The notes below the pieces were generated by a model. It saw only the letters and a list, made by a program, of their open reading frames with translations, made no database searches and was not told the DNA's origin. Source: SIG710 sp045648605 (GTDB lineage Bacteria > Bacillota > Clostridia > Oscillospirales > CAG-272). Taken from it: a DNA stretch of 16,769 nt. This document shows, piece after piece, positions 1 to 6,028 of this stretch (within the stretch, counting starts at the first letter, position 1; each line of letters starts with the position of its first letter). Location: contig JAZROG010000087.1 in NCBI GenBank assembly GCA_045648605.1, forward strand, positions 1-16,769, read 5' to 3'. A program made the position numbers and the translations under genes.

Positions 1-139
1 TATCTGAGAAGAGGTTACTTACTGTATCCCTCCTCATGCCGGCGGGGCAGTCCCTTTGGCCTGCCGGCATGAGGCGCGATACAGTAAGTTACTTTTTTGA
101 GGATAATCAATTATCGTGAACTATCCCTCAGCAGATCCC
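1..139. repeat. Palindromic repeat family I, copy 1 (left end outside window)
   Basis: This is the right part of a large imperfect palindrome whose second copy is at 9124-9315. It opens with TATCTGAGAAGAGGTTACTT and is mirrored by AAGTTACTTTTTTGAGGATA at about 87-106. The core is CTCATGCCGGC facing GCCGGCATGAG, and the outer right arm ends TCAGCAGATCCC at 128-139. The matching left outer arm (GGGATTTGCTGA in copy 2) would lie upstream of base 1. It encodes nothing convincing. It sits just beyond the terminator of the lipoprotein gene. A MITE-like or REP-like element is the likely class, but mobility is inferred, not shown. Confidence 0.8.
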
Positions 140-148
140 AATCCTCAC

Positions 149-197
149 AAAAAAACAGAGGTCGGAGTCTAAAAGCTTAAACTCCGCCCTCTGTTTT
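149..197 (-). terminator. Rho-independent terminator of the small lipoprotein gene
   Basis: AAAACAGAGG (152-161) pairs with CCTCTGTTTT (188-197), and inside it CGGAGT (163-168) pairs with ACTCCG (181-186), with one mismatch between the two blocks. Read on the minus strand, the hairpin is followed by a run of seven T (complement of 149-155). It starts 12 bases after the lipoprotein stop codon. Confidence 0.85.
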
Positions 198-209
198 CTT
201 GTCTCCTTA

Positions 210-377
210 TTAGGGTCTCCAGATCGGTGACCAGCCTTCCTCGTCCTCTGTCTCGTATGGGATAGCAACAGTATCCGTGTCTGTGTCCTTGCTCTCATCC
301 CCTCCGCATGAAACAAAACCAAAGGGAATTGCAAGAACGAGTAACATAAGAAGTGCCTTTGTAAGTAAATTTCTCAT
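210..377 (-). CDS. Small secreted lipoprotein, 55 aa, unknown function
   Basis: Residues 1-24 form a lipoprotein signal: a basic start (MRNLLTK), a hydrophobic stretch, and the lipobox FVSC with lipidated Cys24. The mature part is only 32 residues, very acidic (Asp/Thr alternation, then ETEDEE), and ends PIWRP. The start at 377 is preferred over the longer frame to 440 because GGCGGAAGGA lies just upstream and the signal peptide begins exactly there. It has its own consensus promoter (412-440) and a strong terminator (149-197), which supports a real, monocistronic gene. It is divergent from the zinc operon. No family is recognised. Lipidation and surface location are inferred from the lipobox. 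Confidence 0.7.
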   Translation of the reverse strand: MRNLLTKALLMLLVLAIPFGFVSCGGDESKDTDTDTVAIPYETEDEEGWSPIWRP

Positions 378-411
378 ATTCCTTCCGCCTTTCGACTTGT
401 TTTCGCCTAAT

Positions 412-440
412 ATTTTATCAGTTTTATTCCATGTTGTCAA
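412..440 (-). promoter_or_regulatory. Promoter of the small lipoprotein gene
   Basis: On the minus strand TTGACA (complement of 435-440) is followed after 17 bases by TAAAAT (complement of 412-417). The -35 lies 18 bases from the -35 of the oppositely directed zinc operon promoter. Confidence 0.7.
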
Positions 441-458
441 TAGATATGTAAAAAACAG

Positions 459-487
459 TTGACAAAATCGGGGATATGTGATACAAT
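459..487 (+). promoter_or_regulatory. Promoter of the zur-znuACB-pdxY operon
   Basis: TTGACA at 459-464, a spacer of 17 bases, then TACAAT at 482-487. This is nearly the sigma-A consensus and lies immediately before the Fur-type palindrome. Transcription should start near 494, inside that palindrome. Confidence 0.8.
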
Positions 488-504
488 ATGAGAACCATTC
501 TCAT
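488..504. promoter_or_regulatory. Fur-family operator (probable Zur box)
   Basis: ATGAGAA-CCA-TTCTCAT is a perfect 7-3-7 inverted repeat. Read as 7-1-7 (TGAGAACCATTCTCA, 489-503), it matches 12 of 14 fixed positions of the classical Fur box TGATAAT-N-ATTATCA. It covers the predicted transcription start, directly after the -10, so a bound repressor would block initiation. Because the first gene encodes a Fur-family protein, autoregulation is the natural reading. Zinc rather than iron as the signal is inferred from znuACB downstream. Confidence 0.75.
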
Positions 505-527
505 TTTCAAAAAACAAGGAGGCAAAA

Positions 528-938
528 ATGGCAAACGGAAGATATAACACCGCGGCAAGGGAAGCGATCCTTGCATTTTTTGCCTCGAATCCCGATAGAC
601 AATTCACCGTGGACGGAGTTTTCGACGAAATATCCGCTCTGCTCACAAAGGCTCCCGGAAAAAGCACTGTTTACCGCCTGCTTTCAAATCTTACCTGCGA
701 CGGAGTTCTCCGTAAATACAGAGACGGAACCGATTCCTTTACTCTTTATCAGCTTGTCAGAACGGGCGGCTGCGAGCATCATCTCCATATGAAATGTACC
801 TCCTGCGGCATGATCTACCATCTTGAATGTGACCGAAGCCACGAAATGCTCTCGCATATTTTTGAGCATCACGGCTTTAAGATCGACAGCGGAATTTCGA
901 TGCTTTACGGTCAGTGTGAGGGCTGCAGAAAGGAATGA
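528..938 (+). CDS. zur: Fur-family metalloregulator, probable zinc uptake regulator Zur
   Basis: This 136-residue protein has the Fur family length. The N-terminal half is a winged helix (about 1-75, with KSTVYRLLSNL in the recognition-helix region). The C-terminal half is the dimerisation and metal-binding domain. The family signature is clear: CEHHLHMKCTSCG at 82-94 with the first structural-zinc pair Cys90/Cys93, and the second pair Cys130/Cys133 near the C-terminus (GQCEGC). AAGGAGG at 516-522 precedes the ATG. It overlaps the next gene, znuA, by four bases. The upstream palindrome indicates autoregulation. Fur, Zur and PerR cannot be told apart by sequence alone; the zinc transporter genes downstream favour Zur. 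Confidence 0.88.
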   Translation: MANGRYNTAAREAILAFFASNPDRQFTVDGVFDEISALLTKAPGKSTVYRLLSNLTCDGVLRKYRDGTDSFTLYQLVRTGGCEHHLHMKCTSCGMIYHLECDRSHEMLSHIFEHHGFKIDSGISMLYGQCEGCRKE

Positions 939-1885
939 AAACAAACATGAGAAAAAATTTAATACCCATCCTTTTGCTTCTGCTGCTTGCCTTTTCCCTT
1001 TTGTCCTGCGCAGAGGTTAAGGAAGATAAAAAAAATGACGGAATCAGCATCGTAACAACGGTTTTTCCCCAATATGATTTTTCAAAAAAGCTCACCGAGG
1101 GAGCTTCCGCTTCTGTAAAGATGCTAATCCCTGCGGGAAGCGAGGCTCATTCCTATGACCCCACCCCCGCCGACATGATAGCGGCAGCAAACAGCGACAT
1201 TTTCATATGGGTCGGCGGCGAGAGCGAGGCTTGGGCAGAAAAGATAATAAAAAGCACAATTACGGAAAAAACAAGGGTCATTGCGCTGATGGACACCGTT
1301 AATCTTCTTGAAAGCAACAGCGGCCATGAGCATGATGAGACAGAGGAGCATGACCACAGCCACGACGAGCACGTTTGGACATCTCCAAAAAACGCAATCA
1401 AGATAGTAAATTTGCTTTGTGATACACTTTGCGAGATCGACGCGGAAAACGCAGATATATACAGAAAAAATGCGGAAAAATATCTTGAATCTCTTTCACA
1501 GCTCGATGCTGAATTTGAAGCACTTGCCAAAGAGATCGGCAAAAGACCGATCATAATAGGCGACAGATTTCCTTTTATGTACCTTTCAAATGATTATAGG
1601 CTTGAATTTGTCTCTCCCTTCAAGGGCTGCTCATCCCATACCGAGGCTTCAATGGCGGAGATGGCATCCGTCATTGAAGAAGCAAGAGAAAACGGCGCAA
1701 AAACTGTCTTTTCGGTGGATTTTTCAAACGAAAAAATGGCAAAAAGCATAGCGGATGAGATCGGCGCATCGGTATCGCGCCTTTATTCCTGCCATACAGC
1801 ATCGGGAGATGACATAGAAGCAGGCAACGGATATATAGAGATAATGGAAAAGAATCTCACCGCCCTTCGAACCTCTTACAAATAA
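935..1885 (+). CDS. znuA: Zinc ABC transporter substrate-binding lipoprotein
   Basis: This protein captures zinc outside the membrane for ZnuBC. A lipoprotein signal (residues 1-25, lipobox LLSC, Cys25) is followed by a cluster A-I metal-binding fold. Expected features are visible: TTVFPQYDF near the N-terminus, GSEAHSYDP with ligand His72, a His/Asp/Glu-rich loop at 131-147 (six His) as in zinc-specific members, and EHVW with His147 as the likely second ligand. Where the third His is usual the sequence reads GDRFPFMYL (Asp210). The C-terminal part SCHTAS...NGYIEIMEKNL is family-like. The ATG at 935 overlaps the zur stop; a second in-frame Met at 947 (MRKNL) is an alternative start and would also leave a good signal peptide. 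Confidence 0.9.
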   Translation: MKTNMRKNLIPILLLLLLAFSLLSCAEVKEDKKNDGISIVTTVFPQYDFSKKLTEGASASVKMLIPAGSEAHSYDPTPADMIAAANSDIFIWVGGESEAWAEKIIKSTITEKTRVIALMDTVNLLESNSGHEHDETEEHDHSHDEHVWTSPKNAIKIVNLLCDTLCEIDAENADIYRKNAEKYLESLSQLDAEFEALAKEIGKRPIIIGDRFPFMYLSNDYRLEFVSPFKGCSSHTEASMAEMASVIEEARENGAKTVFSVDFSNEKMAKSIADEIGASVSRLYSCHTASGDDIEAGNGYIEIMEKNLTALRTSYK

Positions 1886-1904
1886 AAAAGATAGGATAAA
1901 AATT

Positions 1905-2630
1905 TTGAAAAACAAAACACAGCATCAGATAGAATGCAGAGGGCTTTCCCTCTCTTATGACGGAAAAACAGTGCTTTCCGATGTGAATTTTTCGGTGTCT
2001 GCAGGGGACTATCTCTGCATCGTAGGCGAAAACGGCTCGGGAAAAAGCACTCTCATAAAGGCTCTTATCTCTCTTAAAAGGCCTTCGGGCGGAGAGATAC
2101 TTTTCGGCGAGGGAATTTCAGGCAGAAACATCGGTTATCTTCCACAGCAGACCGCATTTCAAAGGGATTTCCCCGCAAAGGTAAGAGAAATTGTCATTTC
2201 GGGCTGTCTCGGCAGAGGCGGTTTTTCCCCTTTTTACAAGGCTTCGGACAAAAAAAGAGCTGCCGAGGCAATGGAGAAAATGGGTATTTCCCACATTGCC
2301 GAAAGCTCATTTTCCTCTCTTTCGGGGGGACAGAAGCAGAGAGTAATCCTTGCAAGAGCGCTCTGCGCCGCGGAAAAAATGCTTCTTCTTGACGAGCCCG
2401 TAACGGGACTTGACCCATCATCCGCAAAAGAGCTGTATTCCCTCATTTCCTCTCTCAATAAAAACGACGGAATGACCGTGATCATGGTCTCCCACGATAT
2501 CGGTCACTCCATGAAGCACGCGAATAAGATACTGCACCTTGATAAATCGGTCAAATTCTTCGGTACAAGGGATGAATACCTTTCCTCCTCCGCATTTGGT
2601 GCGCTTATGGGAGGTGAATCGGATGAATGA
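1905..2630 (+). CDS. znuC: Zinc ABC transporter ATP-binding protein
   Basis: This is a cytoplasmic ATPase of 241 residues that powers the ZnuB permease. All ABC motifs are intact: Walker A GENGSGKST at 41-49, the Q-loop region YLPQQTAF, the signature LSGGQ at 139-143, Walker B LLLDEP followed by the D-loop, and the H-loop VSHD. It starts with TTG at 1905, preceded by AGGA eight bases upstream. No ATG lies in frame near the N-terminus and the family N-terminus (CRGLSLSYDGKTVL) begins about ten residues in, so TTG is the best choice. The end overlaps znuB. The neighbours and the ATPase subfamily fit a metal (zinc or manganese) importer. Confidence 0.9.
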   Translation: MKNKTQHQIECRGLSLSYDGKTVLSDVNFSVSAGDYLCIVGENGSGKSTLIKALISLKRPSGGEILFGEGISGRNIGYLPQQTAFQRDFPAKVREIVISGCLGRGGFSPFYKASDKKRAAEAMEKMGISHIAESSFSSLSGGQKQRVILARALCAAEKMLLLDEPVTGLDPSSAKELYSLISSLNKNDGMTVIMVSHDIGHSMKHANKILHLDKSVKFFGTRDEYLSSSAFGALMGGESDE

Positions 2631-3459
2631 TATTTTTGCTTCTCTCGGAATGTATTTTTCCTATAAATTCGTTCTCTTCGCCTTTGTTGTGGGAGTTCTC
2701 GTTTCACTTTGCGCCTCGCTTCTCGGCGTAACACTTGTGCTTCGCCGCTGCTCGATGATAGGAGACGGTCTTTCACACGTTGCCTTTGGCGCATTGGCTA
2801 TATCAACCGTGCTTGGGGCATCTCCTCTTGCATTTTCACTTCCCGTTGTGGTCATTGCCGCAATTTTGCTTTTGCGCATAAGCGAAAACAGCAAAATAGG
2901 AGGTGATGCCGCCATTGCCATGATATCAAGCGCATCGGTGGCACTGGGAGTCATTGCAATTTCACTGACCACGGGCATGAATTCGGACGTTAATTCCTAT
3001 ATGTTCGGATCGCTCACCGCAATGGAGAGCGGCGATATCATCCTTGCCATTGCCCTTTCGATATTTGTTCTTGTATTTTATATTTTCTTCTTCCATCGCA
3101 TCTTTGCATTTACCTTTGACGAGGATTTTGCAAGGTCTGCGGGACTAAGGGTAGAGCTTTATAAGACTGTAACGGCAATCGTAACCGCCGTCACCATCGC
3201 AATCGGCATGAGAGTTATCGGCGCAATGCTAATCTCGGCTCTCATCATCTTCCCGGCGCTTGGAGCAATGCGAGTGTTCAGCGGCTTCAAGGCGGTGTGT
3301 ATCTTCTCCGCCATTCTTGCGGTGATCTCTGCCTCTCTCGGCATCTGCGCCTCCTGTCTCCTTGCACTTCCCACAGGCGCGGCGATCGTGGCATTTAGTG
3401 CCGTATCCTTCCTTGCCTGCTCTGCCATCGGCGGAGCTATGAAAATTGGCAAAAAATAA
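2623..3459 (+). CDS. znuB: Zinc ABC transporter permease
   Basis: This is a polytopic inner-membrane protein of 278 residues in the ABC-3 metal permease family, with about eight or more hydrophobic segments. Family features include LLGVTLVLRRCSMIGDGLSHVAFG near residue 30, the SAGLRVELYK coupling region, and GMRVIGAMLISALIIFPAL. The frame is open upstream to 2539, but the start at 2623 is preferred: GGGAGG at 2609-2614 has ideal spacing, the ATG overlaps the znuC stop, and the family N-terminus begins there. It completes the importer with znuA and znuC. Confidence 0.9.
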   Translation: MNDIFASLGMYFSYKFVLFAFVVGVLVSLCASLLGVTLVLRRCSMIGDGLSHVAFGALAISTVLGASPLAFSLPVVVIAAILLLRISENSKIGGDAAIAMISSASVALGVIAISLTTGMNSDVNSYMFGSLTAMESGDIILAIALSIFVLVFYIFFFHRIFAFTFDEDFARSAGLRVELYKTVTAIVTAVTIAIGMRVIGAMLISALIIFPALGAMRVFSGFKAVCIFSAILAVISASLGICASCLLALPTGAAIVAFSAVSFLACSAIGGAMKIGKK

Positions 3460-3474
3460 ATTTGTGAGGTAAAA

Positions 3475-4392
3475 ATGGATAGATATAAGGATCATCCGTC
3501 CTTTGGAGAGGATAGAAGCTTGAAAAAACCGATAAACAGGATAGCCGCCATCCATGATATTTCATGCCTTGGCAGATGCGCGCTGACAATTATTATTCCC
3601 GTGCTTTCCGCAATGGGACATCAGTGCGTACCGCTTCCCACTGCGCTTCTTTCCACACATACGGGCGGCTTTGAAAATATGTTTTTCTCGGATCTTACGA
3701 CCCAAATGGGCGAGATCGCAAGCCATTGGAGGTCTATCGGCACCGATTTTGACGCAATTTACAGCGGATTTCTCGGAAGCGCGGAGCAGATCGAGATGCT
3801 CACGGGATTTATTCGTGATTTTTCAAGAAAAAATGACGGCTCCCCCGCCTTTGTTGCCATCGACCCCGTTATGGGCGATGACGGAGAGCTTTATTCCACA
3901 TATACAAGTGATCTGATGCTTGGAATGAGCCGCCTTTGCTATGGCGCAGACCTTATAACCCCAAATCTTACCGAGGCTTGCTTTCTGACAGGTGAAAAAT
4001 ATCCCTCCCACCCTCTCACCCCGGCAGAGGGAAAGGAAATGGCAGAAAGTCTGCTTAAAAATCTTTCCGAAAAATTCGGATGCAAGAAAACTGTGGTAAG
4101 CGGTATCCCTTGCGAGGATGGGGGAGAAAAAAGAGTGCTGACAGCCGCGCTTGAAGAAAAAAAGGCCATGCCTTTTTTCCATGGCACAGCCCTTATGTCC
4201 CGCTCTTATCCCGGCACAGGTGATCTTTTTGCTTCGGTGCTTCTCGGCAAGCTTCTTTCGGGCGAAAAATTCCAAATTGCTCTTGACTATGCCTGCGATT
4301 TCACAGCATATGCCATCGCCTTCTCGGAAGGATATGCAACCCCAATAAGAGACGGTCTTGTAATCGAGCCATGCCTTCGAGGGCTGATGTAA
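3475..4392 (+). CDS. pdxY: Pyridoxal/pyridoxamine kinase
   Basis: This ribokinase-fold enzyme phosphorylates the 5' hydroxyl of vitamin B6 vitamers with ATP, salvaging them toward pyridoxal phosphate. The length of 305 residues fits. Family features are RIAAIHDISCLGRCALT near residues 22-38, the TALLSTHTGGF substrate region, DPVMGDDG, ITPNLTEACFLTG, and the anion-hole and catalytic motif PGTGDLF with Asp250 as the predicted base. GAGGT precedes the ATG. It lies 15 bases after znuB with no terminator between, so it is probably co-transcribed with the zinc genes. It converges with the next gene with only five bases between the stops. PdxK and PdxY types cannot be separated here. Confidence 0.88.
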   Translation: MDRYKDHPSFGEDRSLKKPINRIAAIHDISCLGRCALTIIIPVLSAMGHQCVPLPTALLSTHTGGFENMFFSDLTTQMGEIASHWRSIGTDFDAIYSGFLGSAEQIEMLTGFIRDFSRKNDGSPAFVAIDPVMGDDGELYSTYTSDLMLGMSRLCYGADLITPNLTEACFLTGEKYPSHPLTPAEGKEMAESLLKNLSEKFGCKKTVVSGIPCEDGGEKRVLTAALEEKKAMPFFHGTALMSRSYPGTGDLFASVLLGKLLSGEKFQIALDYACDFTAYAIAFSEGYATPIRDGLVIEPCLRGLM

Positions 4393-4397
4393 AAGCC

Positions 4398-4964
4398 TTA
4401 TTTTATAAGTGAAAGCAGACCTTTCATTTGGTTCATAAGCTCTCTGCACCGCATTTCCACCGCTCTTTCGAGATTTAGTATATCCTCGCATTTTTCTCCC
4501 TCGGAGGCGCATCCGCAAAGCCTTACCGCACCCTCAAGAATACATATCATATAGTAGAGATAATCGCAGCAGAGCCTCTCGCTGATATCCGAGGAAACAA
4601 GGTCATCGCAAAGCCTTTTTAATATATTTTGCGCCTTTTCCATATAGAGCTCCCTTTCGTCATCCGAGCAGATGGAATTATTATTCCTCTTCTCAATTAT
4701 AAGATCCTTTCGGGCATAAAATAGCTCTTTTTGTGCTTTCTCCGCAATCGCGATAAGCGGCTCGTAGGATGATAAAAACAAAAGGCTTTCGGTCATTTCC
4801 TCGCCTGTTTTCATAAGAGGGATCACCATGGTGCAAAAGCCATCGAAAACAGAGCCGATTTTCGAATTTTTCATGGCCTTTGTTTCCGAATAGATAAGAG
4901 AATCTATTAAAACCCCCGCCTCACGGATAAAATCCTTTGAGGCATGGCAAACATCATATTTCAT
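4398..4964 (-). CDS. Uncharacterised cysteine-rich helical protein
   Basis: No family is recognised. The start at 4964 (MKYDVCHASKD) is chosen over the frame opening at 5048 because GGGAGGTG lies upstream with good spacing on the minus strand. The 188-residue product lacks a signal peptide and convincing membrane spans. It looks mostly alpha-helical with heptad-like Leu/Glu/Lys stretches. It holds 11 cysteines, several in close groups (RLCCDY, RLCGC, EKC), which suggests metal or redox chemistry in the cytoplasm, though this is only inference. It is convergent with pdxY and divergent from the HAD gene (64-base gap). Confidence 0.7.
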   Translation of the reverse strand: MKYDVCHASKDFIREAGVLIDSLIYSETKAMKNSKIGSVFDGFCTMVIPLMKTGEEMTESLLFLSSYEPLIAIAEKAQKELFYARKDLIIEKRNNNSICSDDERELYMEKAQNILKRLCDDLVSSDISERLCCDYLYYMICILEGAVRLCGCASEGEKCEDILNLERAVEMRCRELMNQMKGLLSLIK

Positions 4965-5028
4965 ATCAAAACACCTCCCACCTAAAGTATATGCGGGAAA
5001 GCAAAATTCGACATAAAAGGATAAGAAA

Positions 5029-5673
5029 ATGGACATTAAAAATTTCAAAAATCATATATTTGACCTTGACGGAATAATAGCCAATTCTATGGGGCATTGG
5101 GCAAAAACAATGCTCAGCATAGTGGACGAGGCGGGAGTTGATTATCCCGCGGATATTATCAAGCAGATAACTCCACTTGGCGATAAGGGCATTGCAAAAT
5201 ATTTTATGGATCTTGGAGTAAAGGGCACCGAGGAAAGCCTCATCGAGCGGATGCACGAGATAGCATACCCAAAATATCGCGATATTATCGAAGCAAAGGC
5301 AGGAGCTGTGGATTATATAAAAGCTCTCGCCGCAAAGGGATGCAAGCTTTTTGTCCTTACGTCAAGTCCCCATCTGCTTCTTGACCCGTGTCTTGAAAGA
5401 TATGGGATTTTTGAGCTGTTTGACAGGGCTTATTCCTCGGATGATCTGGGACTGTCAAAATCAAATCCCGAAATTTATAAAAAGCTTTGCCGGAAGGAAG
5501 GCATAGCCATAAACGAAACCGTTTTTTATGACGATAATGTCATTGCGCTCCAAAAGGGCAAGCTTGCAGGACTTTTTACCTGCGGTGTTTATGACGATTC
5601 CTCCGCCGAATATACCGAAAAAATAAAGGAAACCGCAGATAAATTTATACTCTCATTCGAAGAACTTTTGTGA
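5029..5673 (+). CDS. HAD-superfamily phosphatase (subfamily IA)
   Basis: This 214-residue protein is of the phosphoglycolate phosphatase or beta-phosphoglucomutase type. Motif I is FDLDG with the nucleophile Asp12 and acid/base Asp14. A helical cap follows (about 16-85). Motif II is VLTSSPH, motif III is Lys in LSKSNPEIY, and motif IV is FYDDN. Motif I reads DLDGIIANS rather than the common DLDGTL, a mild variation next to the nucleophile. AAGGA lies upstream of the ATG and a terminator follows. The substrate cannot be told from sequence; small sugar or nucleotide phosphates are usual for the family. Confidence 0.85.
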   Translation: MDIKNFKNHIFDLDGIIANSMGHWAKTMLSIVDEAGVDYPADIIKQITPLGDKGIAKYFMDLGVKGTEESLIERMHEIAYPKYRDIIEAKAGAVDYIKALAAKGCKLFVLTSSPHLLLDPCLERYGIFELFDRAYSSDDLGLSKSNPEIYKKLCRKEGIAINETVFYDDNVIALQKGKLAGLFTCGVYDDSSAEYTEKIKETADKFILSFEELL

Positions 5674-5675
5674 TG

Positions 5676-5709
5676 CAAAAAGAGGCTGATTTATTCAGTC
5701 TCTTTTTGG
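5676..5709 (+). terminator. Rho-independent terminator after the HAD phosphatase gene
   Basis: CAAAAAGAGGCTGA and the reverse-complementary TCAG(T)CTCTTTTTG form a stem around a TTTAT loop. It ends in a T-rich run and begins three bases after the stop codon. Confidence 0.8.
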
Positions 5710-5726
5710 TTTGATCAATTTAAATA

Positions 5727-5833
5727 GGAATTTGTGGGGGCGTGAGGACGCTGTCGATATAAAGTTTTGATCGACCTTTTTTAAAAGGTCGCGTGGTCAA
5801 GCGCACGTGCGCTTGCCGCCACCGCAGTGGCGG
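5727..5833 (+). repeat. Three-hairpin intergenic repeat family II, copy 1
   Basis: This holds AAAGTTTTGATCGACC (5761-5776) followed by three stems in a row: CGACCTTTT/AAAAGGTCG (5772-5791), the 18-base palindrome CAAGCGCACGTGCGCTTG (5798-5815), and CCGCCAC-CGCA-GTGGCGG (5816-5833). The same order of elements is found in inverted orientation at 14365-14460. A terminal block GGAATTTGTGGGGGCG lies at 5727-5742. The rest of the gap up to trpS (5834-5964) is AT-rich with nothing recognisable before the trpS promoter. Confidence 0.75.
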
Positions 5834-5964
5834 AATACTTTTAGCGGAGTTTTCTTTTTGCCAAGCTTTTTCATTTTTCGAAGCACCTTTCTTCAAGTTC
5901 TGACTAATTTTACCACGTTTTTTTCGAAAAATCTACCTAAAAATGAAAAGTTACGCAAAAAATA

Positions 5965-5993
5965 TTGCAAAATTCGAATAAATGTGGTATCAT
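5965..5993 (+). promoter_or_regulatory. Probable promoter of the trpS operon
   Basis: TTGCAA (5965-5970), 17 bases, TATCAT (5988-5993). The leader to the trpS ATG is only about 30 bases, which leaves no room for a T-box riboswitch. Confidence 0.55.
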
Positions 5994-6028
5994 TATAGGG
6001 ATTATAATTATTAAAGAGGTAAAAAATC

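Noticed and set aside
3823..4518. 231-codon minus-strand frame overlapping pdxY
   Set aside because: It is antisense to a well-supported kinase, has no ribosome site, and its translation shows no family features.
5834..6028. Possible T-box riboswitch before trpS
   Set aside because: The best promoter leaves a leader of about 30 bases, and no T-box sequence or antiterminator stem was found in the AT-rich stretch upstream.
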